Assembly: GCA_002279765.1 (NCBI GenBank)
Contig: NCCR01000046.1
Coordinates: 1-32,659, forward strand
Reading direction: 5' to 3'
Source: Verrucomicrobia bacterium 12-59-8
GTDB lineage: Bacteria > Verrucomicrobiota > Verrucomicrobiae > Verrucomicrobiales > Verrucomicrobiaceae
Length of the DNA: 32,659 nucleotides
Shown: in pieces, positions 1 through 8,090 of the stretch
How the letters are laid out: each line of letters opens with the position of its first letter
How positions within the stretch are numbered: the first letter of the stretch is position 1
The notes under the pieces: generated by a model
What the model was told of the DNA's origin: nothing
Databases searched by the model: none
Seen by the model: the letters and a program-made list of their open reading frames with translations, nothing else
Position numbers and translations under genes: made by a program

Positions 1-523
1 GAATGAGATCGCCGGGGCTGACCTTGCGGCCAAAGACTTCGACTTCGCAGTTCCAACGCACGGGATGGACGTGCGCATGGCCGACGCAGAAACGACGGGC
101 CAGGGCTTTGAATCCGGCGTTGGTCATTTCATCGACATCGCGAATCGCGCCATCGACGATGGTGCCCACGCAGCCGAGAGCGCGGTGCATGTTGCTGTTC
201 ACCTCGCCCCAGAAGGAGCCGATGGTGCGGGGTTTGTCGAGATCCTGCACGCAGACAATTTTGGGACCAGAGATGCTGGCCACGTAGCTGCGGTATTCGT
301 TCCATGCATTCGCATTGGCCTCGCGATGCGCCTTGTTGCTCGGCTCCACCACGACGGTGACGGCGTAACCGACCATGGGTCCCATCTGCGGCATGAAGTC
401 GCGGACTTCTTCGAGGTTGAAGCCGTCGGCGGCGGGATCGCGTTTGGTGATCTGCTCCCAGCCATTGTAGATGGTGGGTGTGTTCCAGCGTTTGAGTTGA
501 AGGAGGTCGGAATGAGGAATCAT
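1..523 (-). CDS. RraA-family protein (HMG/CHA aldolase-like), 3' end cut by window edge
   Basis: The 174 visible codons begin MIPHSDLLQLKRWNTPTIYN and stay open to the left edge, so the C-terminus is missing. The motifs VGTIVDGAIRDVDEM and GPKIVCVQDLDKP, followed by GSFWGEVNSNMHRALG, match the RraA fold, once annotated as dimethylmenaquinone methyltransferase. In characterised members the DG..RD segment forms the metal-dependent active site that cleaves 4-hydroxy-4-methyl-2-oxoglutarate or related oxo-acids. That chemistry is family knowledge; the substrate here is unknown, and some family members are regulatory rather than catalytic. The ATG at 523 fits the family N-terminus and has no strong ribosome site. 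The gene faces the GntR/LacI-type regulator across 92 bp, which suggests sugar-acid or oxo-acid catabolism under its control. Confidence 0.82.
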   Translation of the reverse strand, partial: MIPHSDLLQLKRWNTPTIYNGWEQITKRDPAADGFNLEEVRDFMPQMGPMVGYAVTVVVEPSNKAHREANANAWNEYRSYVASISGPKIVCVQDLDKPRTIGSFWGEVNSNMHRALGCVGTIVDGAIRDVDEMTNAGFKALARRFCVGHAHVHPVRWNCEVEVFGRKVSPGDLI

Positions 524-615
524 GGAATGCCAAGGTGGGACATCATGAACGCAGCAACACTTGAATTCTCTGTGGTCATTTCAGCTTACCACGGCATGGA
601 TGAGGCCATCCGCTT
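524..615. promoter_or_regulatory. Divergent intergenic region with inverted repeat
   Basis: These 92 bp separate two divergent starts and must hold the promoters of both. An inverted repeat GTGGT-N11-ACCAC lies at 572-592, about 24 bp before the regulator's ATG and about 50 bp before the RraA-type ATG. Its spacing and symmetry would suit a dimeric GntR-type protein, but this is inference from position. I could not place convincing -35/-10 hexamers. Confidence 0.35.
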
Positions 616-1680
616 ATGCATTCCGTACCGCCCAGACCCTCGCTCATCACGCACAGCGCCAACTTTTTACGCGAGGCCCTGCTGCGAGGAGAATGGCAGG
701 AGGTACTGCCTTCAGAGCGCACGCTCTGCACGCGGCTGCGCATCAGCCGCCCCACGCTACGAGCGGTGCTCACGCAGTTGGAACGCGAAGGCGTGATTGG
801 CGCGGTGGTGGACAAACGCAGACAGATTCACGCCCCGATCCAAACGGGTAGCAAGACAGTGGCATCTCGCGTGATCGCGCTGCTGACGCCCGTGCCGCAG
901 CAGGCGATGCCGCCGTTTGTGCTGTTTTGGGTGGATGCGCTACGTGAGCTACTGGCGGAGGCTGGTTATCAGCTTGAGGTGCATGCGAGCCCGCATTGTT
1001 TCACCGCCAAACCTGCGGGTGGGCTGAAGAAGCTCACGCAGCGTGTGCCTGCCGCAGCATGGGTGATGTTTCGCTCCACCCCAGTGATGCAGCGGTGGTT
1101 TTTCGCGCAGCAACTGCCGACCGTCATCGCGGGATCTTGCGGTGATGACATGGGACTCCCCTCCGTGGATCTGGACTACCGTGCGACCTGTCGGCATGCG
1201 GCGACCATGCTCATGCAGAAAGGACACCGTCGCATCGCCCTGCTGCTGCCGGACTCAGCGCATGGCGGAGATGCGGACAGCGCCATGGGTTTCCGCGAGG
1301 CCTTTGCTACATGCGATGCCTTGCCCTGTGTTTTGCCTCATCACGAGACAGCAGAACAGGTGATCGAGAGTCTGAATGAGGCGCTGAAACGGAAACCTAC
1401 ACCGACGGCCTTTCTTGTCGCGCGTTCGATTCATACGCTGACGGTGATCACACATCTGCTGCGGCTGGGCCACAAGATCCCGCGTGATTTTGCCATCGTT
1501 TCGCGGGATGACGATGCGTTTCTTGATCATGTGGTGCCGAAGGTGACGCGCTACTCTGCGGATGCGGCGAAGTTTGCAAAGCGGCTTGCACGACTGGTGC
1601 TGGAGCTGGCCCAAACTGGGCATACGAGCATCAAGCCGGTGCGTTTGATGCCGGATCTGCGGCGTGGGGAGACGGTGTGA
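616..1680 (+). CDS. Transcriptional regulator, GntR-type HTH with LacI-type effector domain
   Basis: The protein has 354 residues. Residues about 10-70 form a GntR winged helix-turn-helix: LLRGEWQEVLPSERTL, then RISRPTLRAVLTQLEREGVI. From about residue 85 it reads like the periplasmic-binding-protein fold of LacI/GalR regulators: VIALLTPVP, an IAGSCGDDMGLPSVDLDY segment, and the typical GHRRIALLLPD followed by an FREAF region. This combination, as in Bacillus AraR, usually binds a sugar or sugar-acid inducer as a dimer. The ATG at 616 has only a weak GAGG upstream. It diverges from the RraA-family gene, its most likely target, and ends 9 bp from the convergent holB stop. The ligand cannot be told from sequence. 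Confidence 0.85.
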   Translation: MHSVPPRPSLITHSANFLREALLRGEWQEVLPSERTLCTRLRISRPTLRAVLTQLEREGVIGAVVDKRRQIHAPIQTGSKTVASRVIALLTPVPQQAMPPFVLFWVDALRELLAEAGYQLEVHASPHCFTAKPAGGLKKLTQRVPAAAWVMFRSTPVMQRWFFAQQLPTVIAGSCGDDMGLPSVDLDYRATCRHAATMLMQKGHRRIALLLPDSAHGGDADSAMGFREAFATCDALPCVLPHHETAEQVIESLNEALKRKPTPTAFLVARSIHTLTVITHLLRLGHKIPRDFAIVSRDDDAFLDHVVPKVTRYSADAAKFAKRLARLVLELAQTGHTSIKPVRLMPDLRRGETV

Positions 1681-1689
1681 GCGAAGTCG

Positions 1690-2685
1690 CTACGCACCGA
1701 AGGCTTCGATGAAGCAGACTTCGAGCGCGAGACCTTCGTTGACGTTGGTGTGCAGATGGCTTTCGAGCTGGCGCAGGACGCGGATGCGTTTGGCGACATC
1801 GCCGGGCTCCCACTTGGTGGCGAGGGAAGCGGTGGCTTCTTGAAACTTGGGCAGATCGAGATGCTCGGCTCCGGCTTGCTGGCGGGCGACATCGCCCATC
1901 CAGGAGAGGAGAAGTTCCATGAGCGAGGTGCGCTGCTGGAGGTAGTCGGCTTCGATCTGGGCTTCGACCTGTTCTTCGCGCTGCTTGAGCCACGCGCCGT
2001 CGGTGGTCTTGGCGTAGTGGTCCTGCTCGCGTTCGAAGTCGGCTTCCTGCTCCTTTTTGATGGAGTCGTGCAGTTCTTCGAGGATCCCTTCGAAGTCCTT
2101 TTTCAATGAGAGCGCAGCCGAGATGCTGCCGCTCTCCTTCTTGGACATCTGTTTGAGCACGTAGAGCAGCTTGCCCTCGTGCTCGGTGAAGATGCGCGCG
2201 CCATCGGGGGGCATCAGCGCGACTTCGAGGACGCGGGACTGGATGGTGGGCAGAAGCTGCTGGGGCTGGGTGCTGAGGAGCAGCAGGAGCGTGTTCGGCG
2301 GTGGTTCTTCGAGCGTTTTGAGAAAGGCGTTCTGCGCCTGGGGGTTCATGCGCTCGGCATCGACAATGACCGCGAGCTTCCAGCCGTTGGGCGCGGCGGT
2401 GCGGTGGATCATCTTTTCCAAAAAGCGGATGGTGCCGGGGTCGTCGCCGTCGTCGCCGATGGTGATGCGGCGTGATTTGCTCTGCGGGCGCAGGACGATG
2501 GCCCCCTGCCCTTCCCAGGCTTCGAGGGTGCCCATTTTCGTGCCGACCATGAGGTCGAGCACTTTGGCGGCGAAGACTTCCTGCTGCGCCTCCTTGGGGC
2601 CGGTGATCAAGTAGGCGTGGCCGAGGCGGCCGTTGTCACGGGCGCGGGCGAGGAGTTCAAGGGCGTGGTCGGCTTTGAAAGGCAT
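1690..2685 (-). CDS. holB: DNA polymerase III subunit delta' (clamp loader)
   Basis: The protein has 331 residues from the ATG at 2685 (MPFKADHALELLARARDNGR). It is a clamp-loader AAA+ family member: RLGHAYLITGP near residue 20, the Walker B-like AVIVDAERMNPQAQNAFLKT followed by LEEPPPNT, and LLPTIQSRVLEVAL in the position of the SRC motif. The P-loop is degenerate (GPKEAQQE, no GK[ST]), as expected for delta', which does not hydrolyse ATP. No zinc-binding cysteine cluster is visible. In the polymerase III holoenzyme delta' works with delta and the dnaX product to open the beta clamp. A longer frame starts with an ATG at 2763, but its extra 26 residues do not resemble the family. No Shine-Dalgarno precedes 2685. 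It ends a run with tmk and guaAB. Confidence 0.88.
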   Translation of the reverse strand: MPFKADHALELLARARDNGRLGHAYLITGPKEAQQEVFAAKVLDLMVGTKMGTLEAWEGQGAIVLRPQSKSRRITIGDDGDDPGTIRFLEKMIHRTAAPNGWKLAVIVDAERMNPQAQNAFLKTLEEPPPNTLLLLLSTQPQQLLPTIQSRVLEVALMPPDGARIFTEHEGKLLYVLKQMSKKESGSISAALSLKKDFEGILEELHDSIKKEQEADFEREQDHYAKTTDGAWLKQREEQVEAQIEADYLQQRTSLMELLLSWMGDVARQQAGAEHLDLPKFQEATASLATKWEPGDVAKRIRVLRQLESHLHTNVNEGLALEVCFIEAFGA

Positions 2686-2870
2686 GAAGTGGAATGACGA
2701 ACTCCGAAGGCGGTGAGACGAAGGAATCAGGCCCTGGCAGGCCCGACTGGGTTCGGCACCCATCCGGAAGGGTTTGACCTACTCGACATCCGTCCCGGTG
2801 CAACTGGCAGCTCTGCCTCCGACGCGGGGCAGGAATGCCCCGGCTGCGCACCGTGCCTGCGCAGGCGCGG
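2686..2870 (-). other. Hairpin-rich spacer, possible structured leader or small RNA
   Basis: This 185-bp gap between the secreted-protein stop and holB is unusually rich in perfect stems. GGGGCA-GGAA-TGCCCC lies at 2826-2841, GGCAG-CT-CTGCC at 2806-2817, and GCCTGC-GCAGGC at 2855-2866, extendable to 10 bp with one wobble. On the minus strand TCGGGCC-TGCCAG-GGCCTGA lies at 2727-2746. The first stems directly follow the upstream stop codon and could end or attenuate transcription. None is followed by a clear T-run. I tested it by eye against SRP RNA, 6S RNA and tRNA and found no diagnostic core. Strand and function are inferred from the flanking genes only. Confidence 0.35.
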
Positions 2871-3494
2871 TCATTCGTAGTGCAGTGGTTCGGTCAGACT
2901 GGCCTCCGAAGGGCCAAACCGCGCCTCCAGCTTGTTCTTGAACCTCAGGAACATCGTCGTCGCCGGCTTGTCCGGGGCCGTCCGCACCGAGAGTTCGACC
3001 GCGCCTGAAGGCAGCAACCGCCATGTGAAAGTGGCCACCTTCTGGCCTCCCCGAACGTGGTCACCGGTGCCATCCTTCTCGAACTTCCACTTCGTCATGG
3101 CGGCTGTCAGCCACGTCTTTCCGACAAACCAGCGCAGTTCGGGCATCTCGGCACCTGCCGCCGCATTCCCAGCGTTGGCCGCGGCGACTGCGGTCGCTTC
3201 CGTCGGTGCGCGCTTCCCCGTCTTTGCAAAGGCGATCTGCTGATTCATCGTGGTGATCTCCGCCTGCACCACATTGGCGCCGGCCTGATTTCCGGCACGC
3301 GAATAGGCGTCTCGCAGCTTTTCCAGTTCCACGAGATATTTGCTCCTCAGCGGCGCTGTTTCCCTCTCCACAGCTCCCTGGTAGGACATCTGTAGCTTGT
3401 CAAAGTCGGCAACGCCCCCGTCTGCCGCAGCAGCTGGACGCACGATCCCGCAGGTCAATAAGGTCAAAAAAACGAAGGTCTTCATGGTACGCAT
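2871..3494 (-). CDS. Secreted protein with helical segment and C-terminal beta-rich domain, unknown function
   Basis: The protein has 207 residues. The N-terminus is a signal peptide: MRTMKTFVFLTLLTCGIV, with likely cleavage in the run PAAAA/DGG. Residues about 30-95 are charged and heptad-like (KYLVELEKLRDAYSRAGNQ, then NVVQAEITTMNQQI), suggesting a coiled coil. After an Ala-rich linker, residues 118-207 look beta-rich: LRWFVGKTWLTAAMTKWKF, EKDGTGDHV and FTWRLLPSGAVELSV. The layout recalls periplasmic proteins of planctomycetes and verrucomicrobia in which a helical stalk precedes a small 'GTW...DG' beta domain; that is recalled resemblance, not a proven family. ATG 3494 and ATG 3485 are both possible starts. 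It sits between tmk and holB, 64 bp after tmk, with no obvious functional link to either. Confidence 0.7.
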   Translation of the reverse strand: MRTMKTFVFLTLLTCGIVRPAAAADGGVADFDKLQMSYQGAVERETAPLRSKYLVELEKLRDAYSRAGNQAGANVVQAEITTMNQQIAFAKTGKRAPTEATAVAAANAGNAAAGAEMPELRWFVGKTWLTAAMTKWKFEKDGTGDHVRGGQKVATFTWRLLPSGAVELSVRTAPDKPATTMFLRFKNKLEARFGPSEASLTEPLHYE

Positions 3495-3558
3495 TTCACT
3501 GAAACTTCACCTGTAACGCAATCCTAAACCGTCTTGTTTCTGCGTTCGCGGGGAGTGC

Positions 3559-4188
3559 TCAGGCCAGCCGCGCGGACACCCGCTCCCAAACCGCCTCATG
3601 CACAGCCTCGGGCGTGGCTCCGGCATCTATGACCTGGATGCGCTGAGGCTCTGCCTGGGCAACTTCGAGATAGCCCTGGCGGACTTTTTCGAAGAACGAC
3701 TGCGGCTGGCTTTCCATGCGGTCCAGCTCACGGCCGCTTTGATGAATGCGCTGCCTGGCGGTGGCGCTGTCCATGTCGAGCACGAGCGTGAGCTGCGGCA
3801 GGGTGTCGCCTATGGCGAAGTGATTGATGGCGCGCACGCTTTCCAGCGGGAGTCCACGAGCGATGCCCTGATAGACCTTGGTGGAGTCGAGGAAGCGATC
3901 AAGAATGACGAAGGTACCGGCCTCAAGCAGCGGGCGGATTTTTTCGCGGACGAGCTGGGCGCGGCTGGCGGCGAAGAGCAGAAGCTCGGTCTCCGGGGTC
4001 ATGGCTGCGCCCTCTTTGGCATGCTGGAGGAGATGGCGAATGCTTTCGCCAATCTCGGTGCCGCCGGGCTCACGCAGCACCACGACGGGTCGCCCTGCGG
4101 CTTCGAGCCGGGTGCGAAGCAGGGTGATCTGCGTGGACTTGCCGCACCCTTCAGAGCCTTCGAAAGAGAGAAGGAATCCTGCACTCAT
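3559..4188 (-). CDS. tmk: Thymidylate kinase
   Basis: The protein has 209 residues from the ATG at 4188 (MSAGFLLSFEGSEGCGKST). The P-loop FEGSEGCGKST, the DR(F/Y) motif in VILDRFLDSTKVYQG, and LREPGGTEIGE are diagnostic. The enzyme phosphorylates dTMP to dTDP in the dTTP pathway in the cytoplasm. The start is well supported: GGAG lies 7 bp before the ATG, one of the few good ribosome sites in this window, and it overlaps the last codons of guaA, whose stop at 4193 is 4 bp upstream. The two genes are therefore probably translationally coupled. A TTG at 4206 is an in-frame alternative that I rejected. The length is normal for the family. Confidence 0.95.
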   Translation of the reverse strand: MSAGFLLSFEGSEGCGKSTQITLLRTRLEAAGRPVVVLREPGGTEIGESIRHLLQHAKEGAAMTPETELLLFAASRAQLVREKIRPLLEAGTFVILDRFLDSTKVYQGIARGLPLESVRAINHFAIGDTLPQLTLVLDMDSATARQRIHQSGRELDRMESQPQSFFEKVRQGYLEVAQAEPQRIQVIDAGATPEAVHEAVWERVSARLA

Positions 4189-4192
4189 GGCA

Positions 4193-5713
4193 TCACTCCC
4201 ACTCAATGCTGGCGGGTGGCTTGGTGCTGATGTCGTAGAGCACGCGATTCACGCCTTTGACACTGTTGAGGATCTTGTTGGAGGCGTTGCGCAGCACGGA
4301 GTAGGGCAGCTCGACCCAGTCGGCGGTCATGGCGTCTTCGCTGATGACGGCACGCAGAGAGATGGCCTGCTCGTAGCTGCGTTCATCGCCTTTGACCCCG
4401 ACGGTTTTGACGGGAAGCAGTGCGGCATAGGCCTGCCAAGTCTGCTCATACCAGCCGCTGCGGCGGAGCTCGGCAATGAAAATGGCATCTGCATGCTGGG
4501 TGGTGGCCACGCGCTCGGCGGTGATCTCTCCGGGGATACGAACGGCAAGGCCCGGTCCTGGGAATGGATGACGCCACAAAGCGCGGTGAGGGATGCCAAG
4601 GCTGGCACCGAGGGCGCGGACTTCGTCTTTGAAGAGTTCGGCGAGCGGTTCGAGCACCTTGCCCTGCGCCTTGAGTTCCATGATCTTATCGACACGATTG
4701 TGATGCGTCTTGATCTTGCTGGCGATGGAGCCGCTGGTGGCGCTTTCGATGACGTCAGGGTACAGCGTGCCCTGGGCAAGAAGCTCAACGTTGTCGGCGA
4801 CCTTCCAGAATTCTTCAACGAAGAGCGTGCCGATGATGCGGCGCTTTTGCTCAGGATCGGTGACGCCTTTGAGCGCACCGAGGAAGATGGCGCTGGCGTC
4901 GATCTGCTCGATGGGGACGCCGACTTCTGCGAAGAGTTCCTTCACTTCCGCACCTTCATTGAGGCGCATCATGCCGGTGTCGATGAAGATGCAGCGGACT
5001 TTGACGCCAGCCTTGGCGAGCAGGACGGCGAGCACGGTGCTGTCCACGCCGCCGGAGACGCCGCAGATGACTTCGCGGTTGCCAACTTCGGCTTTGATGC
5101 GCTCCAGCATCTGGGCTTTGAATTCCTGGATGTCGAACTTGGCGAGAACAGCACCGCTGCCGATGAGGAAGTTTCTGAGGATGGCGGTGCCTTCGTGCGA
5201 ATGCGTGACCTCCGGGTGAAACTGAATGCCCCAGCAGCGGTCCGACCACTTCAGAGCCACGGGCACGGCGTCTTCATTGGTGGCGATGATCTGGGCCGTG
5301 CTGGCGAGGTTGGCGCAGGTGTCGCTGTGGCTCATCCAGACCTGGGACTCGTGGGAGATGCCGTTGAAGAGGTCTGTGTGATCGGTGACCACGAGCTTAG
5401 CGGGGCCGTATTCGCGGGTGACGCCGGGTTTGACTGAACCGCCGTGCTTGATGTTGAGCAACTGCATGCCGTAGCACACGCCCAGAACGGGCACGCCGAA
5501 GGACATGAGCTTGGCGTAATCGACATCGGGCGCATCAACGTCAGACGTGCTGCGCGGACCGCCGGAAAGGATGATGGCACCGGGCGACTGCAGATTGGCG
5601 AGTTCCGCCGGCGGATAGAGGTGCGAAACAAAGCCGAGCTCGCGCACGCGACGAACGATGAGCTGGGAATATTGGGAGCCGTAATCGAGAACGGCGACTT
5701 CTTGGGCGGTCAT
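4193..5713 (-). CDS. guaA: GMP synthase (glutamine-hydrolysing)
   Basis: The protein has 506 residues from the ATG at 5713 (MTAQEVAVLDYGSQYSQLIV). The class I glutamine amidotransferase domain shows Cys80 in GVCYGMQLL and His166/Glu168 in QFHPEVTHS. The ATP pyrophosphatase P-loop SGGVDS is at 220-225, and the C-terminal dimerisation domain ends in ISTKPPASIEWE. It aminates XMP to GMP using glutamine and ATP, the step after guaB. It follows guaB closely. An in-frame ATG at 5764 overlaps the guaB stop (TGATG) and would add 17 residues that look like spacer sequence. I prefer 5713, though it has no Shine-Dalgarno. The stop overlaps the tmk start region. Confidence 0.95.
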   Translation of the reverse strand: MTAQEVAVLDYGSQYSQLIVRRVRELGFVSHLYPPAELANLQSPGAIILSGGPRSTSDVDAPDVDYAKLMSFGVPVLGVCYGMQLLNIKHGGSVKPGVTREYGPAKLVVTDHTDLFNGISHESQVWMSHSDTCANLASTAQIIATNEDAVPVALKWSDRCWGIQFHPEVTHSHEGTAILRNFLIGSGAVLAKFDIQEFKAQMLERIKAEVGNREVICGVSGGVDSTVLAVLLAKAGVKVRCIFIDTGMMRLNEGAEVKELFAEVGVPIEQIDASAIFLGALKGVTDPEQKRRIIGTLFVEEFWKVADNVELLAQGTLYPDVIESATSGSIASKIKTHHNRVDKIMELKAQGKVLEPLAELFKDEVRALGASLGIPHRALWRHPFPGPGLAVRIPGEITAERVATTQHADAIFIAELRRSGWYEQTWQAYAALLPVKTVGVKGDERSYEQAISLRAVISEDAMTADWVELPYSVLRNASNKILNSVKGVNRVLYDISTKPPASIEWE

Positions 5714-5763
5714 GAGAAAGGTGCTGACAAATGAAGGATGACGAAGAACGAACGCTTGCGGCA

Positions 5764-7221
5764 TCAATGCGGCTCGTAGTTCACCGGTTCTTCGGTGATG
5801 ACGACGTCGTGCGGGTGGCTTTCCTTGAGGCCACCAGCCGTGATGCGTACGAAGCGAGCCTTGGCACGCAGTTCGTCGAGTGTGTTGGCACCGACATAGC
5901 CCATGCCTGAGCGCAGACCGCCAATGAGCTGGAAGACGACGTCTGCCAACGGGCCTTTATAAGGCACGCGTGCTTCCACGCCTTCGGGGACGAGCTTGCC
6001 TGAGCTGTTCTGGCCGTAGCGGTCGCCAGCCCCCTTGCGCATGGCTTTGAGACTGCCCATGCCACGATATTCCTTGAAGGTGCGGCCCTGCCATTTGACC
6101 ATGTTGCCGGGGCTTTCAGCCGTACCAGCCAGCAGGGAGCCGAGCATGACGAAGTCAGCACCTGCAGCGAGGGCTTTGACAATGTCTCCGGAGTAACGAA
6201 TGCCACCATCAGCAATGACGGTGACGCCTGCGGCACGGCAGACTTCCGCCACTTCCTGCACGGCGGTGAACTGCGGCATACCCACGCCGGAGATGATGCG
6301 GGTGGTGCAGATGGAGCCGGGACCGACGCCAACTTTGACAGCGGAAGCGCCCGCTTTGACGAGATCACGCGCGCCTTCGGCAGTAACAACGTTGCCTGCG
6401 ACGATGGGAATGCTGGAACCGAGGCTGTCGCGTAGGCGGGCGATGACCTGCATGACGCGGCTCGTGTGGCCCGTGGCGGCGTCAATGAAGACGGCATCCG
6501 CACCGGCTGCCTGCATGGCGAGGCCACGCTCCACACAATCCTCACCCACGCCGACGGCGGCACCCACGCGGAGCTGGCCGTTGGCGTCTTTGGCGGCATT
6601 GGTGAACATCTGACGCTTGACGATGTCCTGCTTGGTGATCAGGCCGGCGAGCTGGCCGTTGGAGTCCACCAGCGGGAGTTTTTCGATGCGATGTGTGTAG
6701 AGAATTTTCAGAGCATCCTCAAAACTGGTCTGCGGGGTGCCGACAGAGAGCTTGTCACGCGGCGTCATGATAGCGGAGACGGGGGTGCTTTCGTCCTCAA
6801 TGTACCACATGTCACGGCTGGTGACCATGCCGGCGAGTTTCCCCTGAGCGTCCACCACCGGGAAGCCGCTGACGCCTTTTTCATGCATCAGACGCTGCAC
6901 CTCGCCCAGTCGGGTCTCTGGTGAGACGGTGTGTGGCTGCTGGATGACGGTATTTTCCGAGCGCTTGACCCGCGCCACGTGCTCCGCCTGCTGGTCGATG
7001 GGACAATTCCGGTGAATGACCCCGAGACCGCCCTCACGTGCGAGGGCAATGGCGAGCTCGGACTCCGTGACGGTGTCCATGGCCGATGAGAGGATCGGCA
7101 CATTGAGGCCCATGGCGGCCAGTTTGGTGGAAACATTGACATCCCCAGGCAGCACCTGGCTCAGTCCGGGAAGGACAAGGACGTCATCGAAACTTAAAGC
7201 AAGAGAAGGCAGTTCACCCAT
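5764..7221 (-). CDS. guaB: Inosine-5'-monophosphate dehydrogenase
   Basis: The protein has 485 residues from the ATG at 7221 ([19 protein letters not shown]). The barrel begins with the usual [10 protein letters not shown]. Residues about 92-205 are a tandem CBS pair ([19 protein letters not shown] and [18 protein letters not shown]). The catalytic loop [10 protein letters not shown] places Cys305. YRGMGSL and the flap segment GDRYGQ are present. It oxidises IMP to XMP with NAD+, the committed step to GMP, and is followed by guaA. One oddity is the NAD-site loop reading IDAATGHT where most bacterial enzymes, as I recall them, have D-[ST]-[AS]-H-G. A TTG at 7296 extends the frame by 25 residues without family resemblance. 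It lies 89 bp downstream of the pseudopilin cassette on the same strand. Confidence 0.95.
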   Translation of the reverse strand: MGELPSLALSFDDVLVLPGLSQVLPGDVNVSTKLAAMGLNVPILSSAMDTVTESELAIALAREGGLGVIHRNCPIDQQAEHVARVKRSENTVIQQPHTVSPETRLGEVQRLMHEKGVSGFPVVDAQGKLAGMVTSRDMWYIEDESTPVSAIMTPRDKLSVGTPQTSFEDALKILYTHRIEKLPLVDSNGQLAGLITKQDIVKRQMFTNAAKDANGQLRVGAAVGVGEDCVERGLAMQAAGADAVFIDAATGHTSRVMQVIARLRDSLGSSIPIVAGNVVTAEGARDLVKAGASAVKVGVGPGSICTTRIISGVGMPQFTAVQEVAEVCRAAGVTVIADGGIRYSGDIVKALAAGADFVMLGSLLAGTAESPGNMVKWQGRTFKEYRGMGSLKAMRKGAGDRYGQNSSGKLVPEGVEARVPYKGPLADVVFQLIGGLRSGMGYVGANTLDELRAKARFVRITAGGLKESHPHDVVITEEPVNYEPH

Positions 7222-7272
7222 ACGCCATTCAAGCGATGATGCGATGATCAGGCGGCTGTCATGCGGAAATTT

Positions 7273-7288
7273 GGCGGATGTGACCGCC
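7273..7288 (-). terminator. Short hairpin between cassette D and guaB
   Basis: GGCGG-ATGTGA-CCGCC forms a 5-bp GC stem 23 bp after the cassette D stop and about 50 bp before the guaB ATG. On the minus strand it is followed by AAATTTCC, not a true T-run, so it would be a weak terminator or only a local structure. It is the only candidate boundary seen between the cassette and the gua genes. Confidence 0.22.
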
Positions 7289-7310
7289 GCTTCCAAACGG
7301 GACCCTCGGA

Positions 7311-8021
7311 TCAGAATCCTGGCTTGTAACTGCGAGCCTTGCCGGTGTACGGATCAATCTGAATGGTGAAGAAATTCTTGGGCAGTGTGGCAAGCGTCAC
7401 CGCCGTACCGCTGCCAAAGGTGAGTGTGAAAAAGTTCTGGGGAAGGGTCAGGAAAGTCAGGGTTGCCATGCCTTTATTGGTGGCACCCACGGTGCGGCAG
7501 GTGCCGTCTGGCATAAAGCGAATGGCATTGTAGGTTGCCTTGGCGACACCCGAATATCCCACTTGCGAGTTCTCTTTCGTATCATCCAGACCGGTGATGT
7601 TCGCGAACGCCCCGGAAAGCGCGCTATCAACCGGAATCACGATGCCCTCAGGCAGCCTGATCAAGTTGCCCACAGGGACAACCACCTCCTTGATATCCAC
7701 GGTGCCGCCAGCCCCCTGGTTGACCTGGGTGATTTTAAACAACTGGTAGGAATGGTACACGGGAGCTTGGTCCAAATCCTCAATGAAACTGAAAAAGCGC
7801 ACGTCCACGGGTGTGTTGGTGGCGAGGGCAGTCTGCTGTGCTTCAGCAATGGCACCCATGAGGGACTCCCCCGCCGAAGACAACCGGCTGGACTGCAGGG
7901 TGCGCGTGAGGGCCGGCGTAGCCAATGCCAGCAACATGGCGATGATAGCGACCACCACGAGCATTTCGATGAGGCTGAAACCACGGCGGCAGCGTGCTGC
8001 GGATGGAAAAAGACATTTCAT
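7311..8021 (-). CDS. Verru_Chthon cassette protein D, GspH/FimU-like pseudopilin
   Basis: The protein has 236 residues. It opens with a type IV prepilin signal [20 protein letters not shown]: cleavage expected between Gly14 and Phe15, Glu19 at mature position +5, then a hydrophobic helix to about residue 38. A PilD-type peptidase would process it in the inner membrane. The remainder is a globular periplasmic domain ([40 protein letters not shown]), with the arrangement seen in GspH/FimU minor pseudopilins. Family name and order match the fourth member of the cassette. It lies 69 bp after C, and that spacer holds an eight-G run. No Shine-Dalgarno is visible. Cassette membership is well supported; the cellular role is not established. 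Confidence 0.83.
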   Translation of the reverse strand: MKCLFPSAARCRRGFSLIEMLVVVAIIAMLLALATPALTRTLQSSRLSSAGESLMGAIAEAQQTALATNTPVDVRFFSFIEDLDQAPVYHSYQLFKITQVNQGAGGTVDIKEVVVPVGNLIRLPEGIVIPVDSALSGAFANITGLDDTKENSQVGYSGVAKATYNAIRFMPDGTCRTVGATNKGMATLTFLTLPQNFFTLTFGSGTAVTLATLPKNFFTIQIDPYTGKARSYKPGF

Positions 8022-8053
8022 AACTCAGAAGTTTGCGGTTTTGGAAAGAAATA

Positions 8054-8061
8054 GGGGGGGG
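8054..8061. repeat. Homopolymer run of eight G in the C-D spacer
   Basis: Eight consecutive G on the plus strand (C on the transcribed-gene strand) lie 33-40 bp upstream of the cassette D start. Tracts of this length can change length by slippage and could alter expression of D. No second allele is visible here. Confidence 0.9.
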
Positions 8062-8090
8062 ACGAAGAAGCGGCTGGCGGCTAGCATGCG

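Noticed and set aside
1680..1691. AGCGA-AG-TCGCT as a bidirectional terminator at the convergent ends
   Set aside because: The loop is only two bases and there is no T-run on either strand.
2686..2763. ATG at 2763 as holB start
   Set aside because: The extra 26 residues do not resemble delta', and the spacer carries hairpins and the TTCGTCATTC leader.
2686..2870. SRP RNA, 6S RNA or tRNA in the hairpin-rich spacer
   Set aside because: ATCCGGAAGGGT looks like the SRP tetraloop, but the AGCAG side is missing; no tRNA cloverleaf and no 6S central bubble could be drawn.
4189..4206. TTG at 4206 as tmk start
   Set aside because: The ATG at 4188 has GGAG at ideal spacing and begins at the family N-terminus.
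3878..5437. Long plus-strand open frame (519 codons) opposite guaA and tmk
   Set aside because: It is antisense to clear GuaA and Tmk motifs; GC-rich codon use opens the opposite frame, and its translation shows no family features.
7222..7296. TTG at 7296 as guaB start
   Set aside because: The added residues overlap the hairpin spacer and do not resemble IMP dehydrogenase; the ATG at 7221 matches the family.
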